Under the pieces are notes generated by a model. It ran no database searches and was not told the origin of the DNA. It was given only the letters and a program-made list of their open reading frames with translations. A DNA stretch of 64,000 bases from Echinometra lucunter (lineage: Eukaryota > Echinodermata > Echinoidea > Camarodonta > Echinometridae). Both the position numbers and the translations under genes were made by a program. This document shows positions 11,301 to 24,700 of this stretch, piece after piece. The stretch covers positions 17,051,757-17,115,756 of the forward strand of contig CM057154.1 in the NCBI GenBank assembly GCA_029962745.1. Direction: 5' to 3'. Positions within the stretch are counted from its first letter, which is position 1. Each line of letters opens with the position of its first letter.

Positions 11301-14300
11301 ATCTGGCAATTGTGGAGACATAAATTTCGACCGCGCGCGGTCGAGGATTCATCTAGTCTTTCCTTTTTTCATGAAAGAAAAAAAATTAATTGACTACTGA
11401 TTTGTCAGTGTGATTGTAGTTACGTAGCTTAACGAGAAGCGGAGTTGCACAAAAAGATGTGCCTTGCTGGGACATACAGCTGTACATCAGGTCACCGTTG
11501 AAAACAACAGAAATGATTTTTTCAAATAATGATTTTCAGGAAATGCATTTACATGTTAAAGACATTGGTTAACATTGTTATGATTTTAAAAAATCTTGTT
11601 TTGTTACTTGAAAATGGGATAAACATAAGGGCTATAGTGTAAAAATACCAGTCTGAAAGTTTCAAAGTGTAATATCTACAGGAAGTATTTTTAAATATCA
11701 AAAATGTGAACCAATGTTTGAAAAATATACAAGGGTCGGTTGCACAGAATAGACATAAGGAGTGCACATGCGCATATGACTCACCTTACCGTACTGTGTG
11801 TATTGGCGTATCACACGGCGGGAGGCACATAACGGCATTTTCAAATTCAAGCAAAGTGGTCCTCTTAGTGATTGTCTCGTGAGGCGTTTCTACTACTCCA
11901 AAGTGTCAAACAACTTCATGTAAATACAAATACAAGGATAATAAAATCACAGTTTGCATCTAACTTACACTTTTTCATTCCAAATTATGGTTGGTTTTAG
12001 GGTTTTTGAGTACAAATACAAGTACTCATACACATGTTTCATCTTAGTTCGAGAATTTTTTAAATCAGCTACTGACAAACTTAGCCAATGCCTTTAAAGG
12101 AATTGGATTTGATGGGGAATTTTGGAGATGCACTCAACTCGACTCAAGTACAAATCACATGTTTATGTAACCAACAACAAACAAATTCTGTGCTCTCTGG
12201 AAGAAAATGACAATTCGTACTTTGATCTCTGATATGTTATGGTTTTTTAAATGGCAATCACCAGTGTTACATTTGTAATACGGTACGTTATGCATTGCAT
12301 GTCCATGTACAGTCCAACTTCTATAGCTGCCACCTATACATGTACAGTATATAGCAGCCACCTTCCTATAGTGGCCACTAAAACTGATTCCCATCACTCT
12401 CAGAAAAAAAAAATTACATGTAGGTTGGTTAAAATATGAACCTACATGTACCAACTGTTGGTTAAAAGAAAATCTGTTTTACGTACAAATTTGTTTTAAC
12501 CAACAGTTGGTAGGTTCATATTTTAACCAACCTAAAGATCTTTTTAACCAACCTTTCTGAGAGTGGCATGGAGATACACTGTAAGTTACATGTATATGTT
12601 ATATATTAATAGCAGCCCCTGTTTATAATGGTCACATTTTTTGTTTCCATTGGGTGGCCATTATAGACAGGTTTCACTGTATATAATCAGGTATATTAAC
12701 AGTTATTTAAAGCCTAATTTGATCAGCTTTTTTCTTCAAATTGGCAACACCAACATTTTTATTTTATTGCTACATTTTCTTATAAAACGTCATGTATCTG
12801 AAATGAATATAAGTTGACAGAAATTATGATGAGAAGTCAAAAAGTTGCCAATTTGCAGGGGAAAACGGTGATTTTAAACTTTCTATCACATTGCCAATTT
12901 AAGGATTTTAATGCTTATTTTCCTTTAAAAAATTTTCAGCATCAAACAACGAATAATGACGCAACCAAAATGGGCACTGTTTCTGTAGAATTTTTTGCTC
13001 TTTCTGCTCATATATTTGGTATGATTTTTAGGGCTCTGCATCAAAAGTTATTAGGTCAAACCACAAAATGTGGACCTCTGTCACGAATGGGTTAAACAGT
13101 TTCTATGAGCAGGTGGTCTTATGTACAGAGTCCTATGATACATGTACCTACATGCACTTTAATGAGAATTACTGTTCAAGGGAAACACAAATTGTGGTCC
13201 TTACAGACAGGTGGTCTCTTTGTACAGGTAGTCACTAGAACAGGTTTGACTGTATTTCAGAAAAGCCCATGTCAACCACTTCAGTTTCACTGGAAAACAT
13301 TGACTCCTACATGTATCTTTAAGGAGGAGTATGGAGGACGAAAATAAATACATTTGCATGCAGTTGTGGTGTAATTCCGCCACCATCTTGATGTGGATGT
13401 ACTTTCTTAATTGATGTATTAAAGAAACCACCAAGATGGCCTCAATTAAACAGGCATTGATAAGGTCACCATGGCATTTGAAAGGAACATTGTTTATGTC
13501 TACATTCACAGCATGTGTAGTCTGTAGTCAGTACCGAACGTGTAATTTACCCATCAAATCTACGTGCATGCCTAACATGCATGTGCTTCCATATCCCACT
13601 GGGGGCCGTTTCATGAAAGCGTCATAAGTCTAACTTCTTGGACATCCCATTGAAACGTGTGTTGTAGAGTTAACACACGTTTCAATAGGATGTCCATGAA
13701 CTTAGACTTATGACGGTTTCATGAAACGCAGCCGTAATCTAGCATTGGGCTGAAAGTAAAAGTCTACTCTTAATAATTATAGAGTAGAGTACAGTGTTCA
13801 TACATGTACATGTACATGACATCTCAGTCTCAGATGTAATTTGTGCACATTTCAAGGAGAACTCATCACCCCACCCCCCCCCCCCCCCTCAGTAAAGAAA
13901 AAAAAAATGAATCAATCAATTTGATAAGAGAAAATAAGAATTGATATACTGTATGTTGCCAGAAGATATCATCACTGAAGATACATTGTACATGTATATC
14001 ATGTACAAAGAGGTCTACAAATAGCATACAGAGTCTTATTCAGTTCAATAAAGGTTTGAATCAAAACAAGATTCACAATACAGAGACTGCATTTTACATG
14101 TTGTATGTAAACATTTTACAAAGATTTTTTTAAAAATTATTATTATTCATTTATTGCAACCATAAAGGTTGGATTATTCACATACAAATAGTACATTTAA
14201 ATTCTAATACATAAAATTTACATACATATAAATCGTACATTTTAATTTAAAAGAAACAGAAAAGGGGGAGGATAAAAGAAGGGAAGAGGAATCAGAAAAC

Positions 14301-15971
14301 AGGTAATAGGTAATAGGTAACAAGTCAAAGAATATCTAATAATACACAACAATCATAAAATCTATTCAAAATCTACAGGTGATACAAAATTTAAACTGGA
14401 AACAGTCTGAACCGTATATATTCCTAAAATATTGCACTTTGTATTGCACTTTAAATTATTGAAGATTGTACAGACACCAAGGGATAAAACTCTCATTAAT
14501 GTACAAGTAAATGGCACTTAGCAAGTAATAAAAGGATATACAAATATATTCAATTTAATAAAGGTTTGAATCAAAACAAGTTTCACAGTATGGAGACTGC
14601 ATTTTACATACATGCATTTCATAAAGATTAAAACGCTTCATTAATATACAAGTAAATGGCACTTAGCAAGTAATAAAAGGGTATACTGTATATTTTCATT
14701 CATAAATTTGCTAGTTATGAGTTTCATATAAAGCATGTTAAAATTTGCATTAAGTTAATAGCATGAAGAGTGTTCTTCACACATGATGTTGAAAGCCTTT
14801 TAAATGTTGTCAATAGGGACACAAGTAAAACCCCAAACACACAGAGCAAAACATTTTGGGGCATTGATGTATGCATGTATAATTCTGACAATAAAAGCGT
14901 TTTTGTTTTGATTTGATAGTGCTGTTATCAGTCATTTTACATTTAATATACCTGAAGCTCCTGTCATATCTCTTGGAAAAATTTAGATAATTGAAATTGA
15001 ATACAAGCAAAATGACTAGTGTTTAATAAATTGGGATCAAAATAGAAATTAGTTCATTTTGAATGAAATTCCAGCTGTAGATGTAGTGTTGCTGTACTGT
15101 AGGTGCATAAGACCAGACTGATTCACTAGAAAACATACAAACTGAGCAAATACAAGTCAGTTCATCACTCCACACTGTACATACATGTACATCTCTTTCT
15201 ATACATGTAATTAGCTTATAAACAAAAGGATGAAACAAGAGATAGGGTTAAAGTGCAAATGTAAATCTACACATACTTCACTGTGGCAGACAGATTTCTG
15301 ATACTTGTAGACATGTAATTGTTAATGTACCTGTTAATATGATTAAACCAGAAACCATGGTATCTGAATTTTGTGCCATTCAGATTTATGGAATTGATAG
15401 TTGAAGTACAGCTGAACGTCACCCAAATTTTGTGGTTTGAGTAAATTGCAATTAAAGCTCGGACAGAACACTGATTTTGCACATTTTCAGCCCAATGGTT
15501 TCTAAATGGCTTTGATTGATCACAAATGTTTGTTTTCATGAAAATGACTTTAATATTTCACAAAAATGGTCTTGTTTCACAGTAAAGGCCCTTTAACTGA
15601 AAACAATCGTGATTCCAGTGCTACATGTAAAGCCTTTATTTCAGGTGTACAATGATACATTTATTTCTTAGAGGTGTACATATAACTAAATTGTACCTTG
15701 GTACTGGGCGTAGCCCTCGTTTTAGTTCTGTGTGAACTTTGCTTCTGGGTTTGAACAAGTCTTTATTTGCCCAGCATATATATAACCTAAAGATCTGTTT
15801 TGCCTCAGTGTGGGAGTGTGTTGTTTCTAGGTAGATAAAGATGAGCTAAAGAGGTGGGAAGAAAGCTGTGGTGCGAGAAGGACAGAGAGTTGGAGGAGAA
15901 GAAGGTAGAGGATGTACACACAATATGGGCGTGGCAAAGAGTGGGAGGGCAGAAAAGAGAGAGACAGAGAC

Positions 15972-16004
<33 letters not shown>

Positions 16005-18719
16005 GAGACAGAGGGTGTGTTTAATGGGGAGACTTGTTTTCGAGAAATTAGAAATGGGTACTCGAGTCGCGAAACAAAACGTGTTCATAACGGGTGGTCT
16101 CTCTGGATGTCATGTTCATCGTCGCGGTCCGAGTTCCTGAAACCCTCGAGCCCATGCCCAGCTGCAAGGTGACCCGGCAGTAAAGGTCAAATCTGGCGGG
16201 CTTATTACTTTTTATCTGATCCGGAAACAGGAGTCCGAAGTTCCCAAACGAAACACGACCAAAGTCACGTTGTGTTTATTGCCATGACTCTAGTCGCTGA
16301 TCTCGTTCAACGGGTAATCAAATCCCCCTTTTTTGCGGAAATTCAAGTTGGGTATGCTAGTTCTGTAATGCAAGTCGCTGTCGTGTTTATCGAGGGTAAC
16401 GGGTAAGCTAGTTCAGAACTTGGGTCGCTTATTAGCCCTCTGTTACCTTCAATAAACACACTCCCAGAGGAAAGGGGAAGGATAGGGACAGAAAAAATGA
16501 AACAGGAGAGAGAGGGCAAAGGATGGGGGTAGAAGGGTACATAATGAAATTGAAACAGAAGAAAGAGAAAGGGGTAGGGGCAAAATAGAGAAGAGAAGCA
16601 GTATTTTTGAGAAAAAAAATGTTTGTGGGAGCTCAGTTTGACTGTTGTGTGAAACAAACAAGATGTTATTGTTATGATTTTTATTTAATCAGAAAAATTT
16701 AAGAGAGAGAGAGAGAGAAAGAGAGAAGGAGGGTTTAGGTTAAGAGATAGAAAGCTAGGAGATAGAGAATAGGGTTTCAGTAAAATTCTGAAAATAGGTT
16801 AGATTACTCAGAAAAATGTGTAGCAACTACATTGTAACCAGAGCTAATCCATTTAAAATCTATATGACCACAATTGGTTTCTTTGTGAACCTACAGTTAG
16901 ATGCAGGCAACTGGCCAACTGCAGCCTTTCATTTTGCATTTCTCTGAAAAAGCTCTTTTGCAAGATATTCGTGTTAAGACTTTAGGGTGAAAAATCATGC
17001 ATGTTTATATTGTGGTGACAATTCGGGCATGTTTCATCATTTGAATGAATAATTGAAACTGACATAGAGATGGGTTGGATTTTTTAAAAATCTGGTTGTA
17101 TATTATTCCTGGTGGAAGTTTACTTCCCACAATTTCTTAGAGTCATTTCCATAGTGACTGAATAGTGGACCAAATTTTGATATTTTGACAATGACTGAGT
17201 TATATTCATGAATAAAGAAATTATTGCATTTCCAGTTTGTTACAAAAGCTGATGTTTCAAATTGGCAAGTTTGAAACCAAACTCTATATTAATAAACAAA
17301 AGCAAAAGGAAACCAAAGAAATACTCTTTTCTATGATGACATGTAATATTATTCACTTATTTTTCAGTTTAAATAAACTGAACAATGTAACAATAAAAAG
17401 TGAAAATTGTTTATTTTCTTGACTATAAATATTCACAAAAATGTAGAATGTTTTACACATGGGTACAGTATACGTGTTTATGAAAATACACATCATTTCA
17501 CAGGTTTGTGAAATGTACACTCTTCTGATGTACATACACCTACTTGTACATACATGTATGTACAGTGTTAATATGCAACCCAGTGAATAGTGGATTAAAG
17601 CATGGATTTACTACAATCCAGGTTTAAAGGTATTCCAATTATCATACCCAGTTTTTCTGGCATTGACCGTTGTGCTAGCACTGACCATTGTGTATCCACT
17701 GGATTGCCTGCGCCTCCGAGTTATTTCAATTTTAGCTGTTGAAATCTGCCAATGTCTATATTTGAATAATTCACACACCATTAGCGTAGCATGCTTTCAG
17801 TAATTAGACGCAGGCTCGTTTGGTGGGCAGAAAGCTGCCCTGAATTGTACAACAGCTGTCTCCATTAGCCTGGCCCATTATTATTACCAGCTCGCTATCA
17901 TCATTATTGTATTATCACAGCTTCATATTCCATGTAGGGGAGGGGGGGGGGGGGAGGTAGAACAGTGACCGACTGCTTGTGGTGGAGATCTATGAAATTG
18001 GGTATCAATTGCTGTGCAGGACAGAATTTATTATGAGGGATAGATTGAGAGAGAGAGAGTGAGGGAGAGGAGGGGGGAGGAGGTGATGCAATTATGAGAG
18101 ACCAAAATAGAAGGGATATACAATGTACTTTGACCTGAGAGAGAGAGAGAAAAAAAATAAAACTATTCAGTGGATTTAATTGATCTCATTTTTTGTCTGT
18201 AGTAGACATGAAAACCAACCCCCCCCCCAACAAAAAAAAAAAAAAAAAAAACTTCACCCTTTATCGTAGATAATATGTTTTGGAGAGAGTACAAGTAAGA
18301 GAGATGAAAAATGAAAGAATGATGAAGGGGTTCATATCATGTAGCAAGAGAGAGAGAGAGAAAGAGAGATACATTGTACATGTACATGGACATGTAGATG
18401 AAGAAAAAGATCATATTTGTCTGTTTTATTTGTCTGTAAGTGAGATGTTGGAAAGGGAAAGGGGAAAGCAGGAGAAGGGCCCTTAGCACAAGCTCACAAG
18501 AAAGGAAGAAAGGTGAAAATAAAATGTATATTTCAGGAAGGACTGATAGATAGTTGGTGAAAAGGTGGATAGCAGGCAGGGGCAGAGAGAGAGAGAGAGA
18601 GAGGGAGGGAGGGAAGGGATAGAAGAGAAGAGTCGCAAGAAAGAAAGAAAGGTGAAAATAAAATGCATATTTCGGAAAGGACCGATAGATAGTTGGTGAA
18701 AAATCAGATAGCAGGCAGG

Positions 18720-18757
<38 letters not shown>

Positions 18758-21723
18758 AGGGGAGAAGGGATAGAAGAGAAGAGTCGCAAGAAAGGAAGAA
18801 AGGTGAAAATAAAATGCATATTTCAGGAAGGGACTGACAGATAGTTGGTGAAAAATCAGATAGCAGGCAGGGGCAGAGAGAGAGAGAGAGCAGGAGAGAA
18901 GGGAAGAGTCAGCAGCAGAAATATGCCAAATAGGCTTATGAGTCAAATCCAACATTGGGTGTGGAAATACATGACATGCCGCTACATATCGCGGGGCAAA
19001 CCAGCAGCACACAAACGAGGCAGGAGTCAGGGCAGTATACCTGTATCAATAAAATTGATTTTTGTTGTGCATGAACGTAAATAGCCGGGCCGTGTATGCA
19101 CATGTGATATATGGCACCTATAGACAGCTGGGTGTGCGGACTACTACGATTACTCATGACAAACAGCCGATTGCATTACTCAAGCTTTTAAAGACGGATC
19201 AATACAAACATTGGGATCACAAAAACTGATTAAGATATTAATGTTTTTATGCATCCAGACGGAGCTAGCAGTGTGGAATTCTGATAATTTGATGGAGTTT
19301 TTTTTATATTGTTTATTATATACCTTATTCTAAGATTCTAGGCCTCTGATTGGTCAAAGAGGCAGTCATGGAAACCGCTAGCTGACTGCCGGGCATATGG
19401 CAAAAAAATTATTGACTGGGCGTGATAGTTCAACCTCCGTGTACAGTATATAAGTACATGGTTTGTTACGCACTAGCTCTAGAGAAGTAGGCCGGGTAAG
19501 ATGCATGTAAGTATCTAGCGCGCGTATCTATATTTGCGCATTGTGAAAATTTAACTACTTTAATTTATCTGACCATGCCAGTAGCACGAGAACTTCATTT
19601 TAATGCCTTAATTTAGTATAAAGAGATCACCTTGGGCTATAGTTCCAACCATGCCCCTCAAAGCAGTCAATATTTGTATACTATTTATTTATTTATTTAT
19701 TTATTTAGTTTTATTTATACAGGGTGGCCCTGTCAGTAATCAATTACTGTTTTCCAGGGGGCCCCTGTAAACAAATATATACAAGATAACAATCATGACA
19801 AACAAAATAAGCATAACTCAATACATCAAACAAGATAAAACAACATTTGGTGAAAATAGAAGTGTGTGGAATGAGACAAAAAAATAATAGCTTGCAACCA
19901 GCATTGAAAGGAAATGAAACCTAATTAACTAGTTTATGAAAAATGGAAGTATCCCCCCCCCCCCCCCCATAATAGATAAAAGTGTGGACATGATATGCCA
20001 AAGTTTTCATGCCTGGAATGCAAAATCTACAAAAATAGCATAACCCACAACAAATTTTCTGTTAAATTACCAGGTCAACTGTTATAAGTACTTACAAACT
20101 TAATTAACTTAAGAATTATTCTATTCTATTTTACATAAATCAACATGTTCACTTACAAATAGATGTCTTGAAAAAAAAAAAATTGCTTAAAGTGATTACA
20201 CATGGTAAATTTTTTTTTGATATATGATCGAGAATAGAATTCTAAGAAGAATATCATTAAAAATATGATGATTTTCAGTCGAAATCAATGCATTTTGGCT
20301 AATTTACTCATAAAAAGTCAAGAGTTGACCCAAAAATTTGAGTATGAGGTATGACGTAAAAGTGGGTACCCAGCTTTGCGCATTGCAGTTGTGGTGCGCG
20401 CTAGACTGTACAATACGTATTATACCTTGCGCGCATTTTGCTAGAATTGCGCGACAAGGTACCCACTTTGACGTCATTTTGACGTCAAAGTGGGTACCCA
20501 GTTGAAACTGGGTCACAGCTGAGGGGTCAAAAATATCCTGAAATCTTACCACATTTGGGGGTTTCCTTGGCAACATGACTTTTTAAAAAACTTGAGGCAG
20601 ATGATTTTCTGCTAATAAAATCATGCTCTTTCATATGAACTAACATTGTTTCAGCATCGGGTACCCCCTTTAAACATGTACATGTACATTGTATTGACAT
20701 CAGTGAGATTAGGAATTTACATGTACATGTGATGCATGCTCATGTATAGGGATATTAGTTCAGATTAGAAAAAAAGACATAAATTTGTGCCTAAGAATGT
20801 GAATGTAAAGATAATTTGAAAAAAAAAAAATCCTTTAAAAAAAGAAGAAGTACTGTGCGCATATGCATGTTAAGATTGCTTTAAATGGTATTCAAGCACT
20901 GGTACTACTTTACTCTTAAGTAGCCCTTGCGATTCAATTCTATTTTTACATGGAGACAATGGATGGAAATTACATGTAGATATTGGACTTTGGGATGTAC
21001 ATGAACACTTGTACAGTATAATAACAAGTGTTAGTGGTTTTTTTGCAACATTGCCTGAGCCTGAATTGTAACTCACTATGCAAAGAATATGATGTCCATT
21101 TTCTCTCCAGAAATAGAGTTCAGGGCCCATATCAGAAACTAGGAATAGAAAGTGACAGGCAATAGCTCTTTTTTTGCTGCTGCCCCTCCCACTGCCTCCA
21201 CCTAATCAAATATGCAGCCTCCGGGGCACCAGCGAACAAATGGCATAGTCACATGTAATATGGTACTCTTCAGCTCAACACTGCACTTCCCTCTGAACAG
21301 CAGTTTGTCTATAGCTGTCCGTAGTTACACTCTAGCTATAGCTCGCTGAGCACATTAACACGCTTTTTTTCATTGACCCTAGCCTGAGTTATTTCGGGCT
21401 TTAGTGTTCAACGGATTAAGCATACTGTTAGTAGTACAGTGTATGCTTGAATATGTTGGTGCCACATTGGTAGAGTGGAGAAAGGCACTTTTTCTACAGT
21501 TGTCTATCCCAACCCGGGGGTGCCTAAAGTGTGTATGTACTTGTCTTTGGAGTACTGGCACATTTGTCCTCTTTCTTGGAAATGAACAGGACAAATCACA
21601 TTTGATGTAAACACCTTTTATAGGATTTAATCAAAATTATGTGTATGATGCCCCCATTTATTTCAGTGGAATTGTTCATCTTTCCGACTCTCCAGAACTG
21701 AACAAGGGTGGGGGCAGGGTTTA

Positions 21724-21755
<32 letters not shown>

Positions 21756-24700
21756 CTTCTTCTTCTTCTTCTTCTTCTTCTTCTTCTTCTTCTTCTTCTT
21801 CTTCTTCTTCTTCTTCTTCTTCTTCTTCTTCTTCTTCTTCTTCTTTCTTCTTCTTCTTCTTCTTCTTCTTCTTCTTCTTCTTCTTCTTCTTCTTCTTCTT
21901 CTTCTTCTTCTTCTTTCCTTTCTTCTTCCCTTTTTTCTTCATTCTTCTTTCTTCCTTCTTTTGCAGAGTACTAAAAAATTAATTTGGGCACATCTTTCTA
22001 ATTTTTTCCACTCAGGTTTTCTCAATCAAAGGCTTTCTCTGCTAATAACCTTTGTATTTGGGGGATGACCTTTCTTCTTTTTTTTTTCCTCTTTACTTTG
22101 ATTTTGCATTATATTTATATGGCAACATTGACGATTTGTTCAAGTGACCACTTTGTATTCTTGGGGAACATGGTTACATGGGACACAAATGCAGGTGAAA
22201 TGAATTATTACTTCCTACACGTACACATAACAGAATTCTGATATTGGTAGAGATAGCACTGGGTGATATCATGATATGTATAGACCTATTAGTTTCATAT
22301 TAGCTTGAGAATACATTAGAATGCAGGTGCAGCTATCAAATGCAGGACGTTCCATCAAGTCATATTGTCACTGAGCAAGGCTACTATCACTGACGGATCA
22401 TGACAAATGAACGACGGAGGTTAAAAACTCACTTCCTCGATCGCTGAAAATCAATGCCAGAATGGGAGATGTAATCTTTAATTGGTTTAGAGATCAAACA
22501 GCCTTTTATTCTCCTCTGTGCATCATGAATCAGAAGCCAAGTTTAGCTGGCTGCTTTATATTTAGAACTTGGTTTAACCCATCGTTAATCCTCTCAGAGG
22601 TGTGATTTTTCACTTAAGGTTATCAAAGTTCAAGGTTTGCTGGCTTTGCACTTGTACTTTTCATGCGGCCCATGCAGTCTCTTTCTGTAGTTTATAGTAA
22701 ATCCACTAATGAATGCATTTACCTGAACCTTCCATCCCACCACCCCTCTCTGTCTCACTCTTTTCCTCTCTCTCAGACTTTTCATCTCTCTCGCTCTTCC
22801 CCTTCCTCTCTTTGCCTTTCCTTAATTCCCCCTCTTTTTTTACTGATGTCTGTTATAGCTACACTGTATTTCTTCTTCTTACACTCTTCTCTTTCTCTCC
22901 ATCTCTATCTTTTTCTCTTTCTCTTTCTCTTTCTCTATCTCTCTATACATGTATTTCTTTTTTCATTCTGTTTTTGATCCCTTTCTCTCTTTGTCTCTCT
23001 CCTCATTGTCTGTTCGGAGCCAGAAAGGACTTCTGGTTAAGAGTTAATGCCCTTCTGGCACTTAATAGGCATTTATCTTTTTATGGCCTCTGTTGTTTAT
23101 AAATAGACAAAACGAAATGCAAGTACCCCCACATTTGTGAAGTTAGTACCATGCTTCTTTATTAGTGTTACGTACCCATTCAGTGGACACATGGAACTGA
23201 CTCTGGGCCCTGTTTCATAAAACCAGTAACAACTGTCAAATTTCTGTGACAAATTTGCTCTCAGCCAATCAGATGCAAGGATTTCAGTAGCTTATTGCAA
23301 CTTGTTACCGATAACAAGTTTTATGAAACGGGGCCCTGGATGGCACTGTACATGTAGGTGTGTAATTGAAAGAAGGGATGAAGAAGAGCGATGTGAAAGG
23401 GTCCTTGCATGAGCTAATTAACTGACAGGACGCATCAAATAGAGTCAAGTCATGCAGACGGTGCGCTTCCGTTGGGAATGATACATTATCAATACCCTCA
23501 CTGCCTGCTTTGTCACCGACCCATACTACTTTTCCACATCTAATCAACCCCTTCATACGTGTACGATGCCATCTTCATATTAAAGTGCAAACCCAAGCCT
23601 TTCACTGCCATATCAAACACACGCAAGGTCACGGCGGAAAATCTTAATTACAGGCCAGTTTATGTTATCACACGATTCAATATTTTGACTTATTTAAAAA
23701 ATAATTGTGACACTAAGAATGGGAGGCTGCACTATTCAAGTTTAATAAAAGGTTTGTATTCATTGTGTGAAATAAACTGTGTATGTAGTCAATGAATCTT
23801 TTAGACACAACTCACTGGTTAGTAAATGCACAAGTGTATGAACATGTATGGTACACATATATTTAACAGCAAAATACAGCATTTCTAAATTCATCTACAG
23901 GTAATTATTTCTAACACACTTGGTAATGCTACACTGTATCTCAGTACAGACTGCTTACCTATTTTATTGGAACCAGAAACTCGGAACAGTAGATTATTAT
24001 TTTTATTTTTCATTATTAACCCATTCATGACAGAAGTCCACATTTTGTGGTTTGGCCTATTATATCTTTTAATGCAAAGCCCTAAAAATCATACCAAATA
24101 CATGAGCAGAAAGAGCAAAAAATTCTACACAAACTGTGTCCATTTTGGTTGCATCAATATTCATTGTTTGATGCTGAAAATTTTTTAAAGGAAAATAAGC
24201 ATTAAAATCCTAAAATTGGCATTGGCAATGTGATAGAAAGTTTAAAATCACCGTTTTCCCCTGCAAATTGGCAACTTTTTGACTTATCATAATTTCTGTC
24301 AATTTATATTCATTTCTGATACATTACATTTTATAAATAAAATGTAGCAATAAAATAAAAATTTTGGTGTTACCAATTTGAAGAATAAAAGCTGATCAAA
24401 ATAGGCTTTAAATTATTCCTGTCACGAATGGGTTAATGGAGTAATTCTCTGTACACTCATGATGTACTTGAGTTTCATTTCTTCATGGCAAGCCAGCTGA
24501 AAAAAAAAAATTGACTGGAAATGGTTGAACTGCGGTTCACCCCTATTTGCGCTATTAATGATTCAGAAATTTGATGATACAAATAATTTTTAAAAGTCAC
24601 CAAAGGGTCATCTGGGTCATACGAAGTTACCAGCAAAATCCTAGATTTTAAATCATGATTATCGTGCAGATTAATATCAAAACTTTTTTCTGCTGAATGT

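Noticed and set aside
12814..13095. Similar 90-codon frames at 12814, 27512 and (minus) 53127
   Set aside because: Shared because they lie in copies of the same MITE; the frame breaks in other copies and resembles no transposase.
18337..18819. 160-codon minus-strand frame with LFYPFPP repeats
   Set aside because: Translation of the GA-rich minisatellite.
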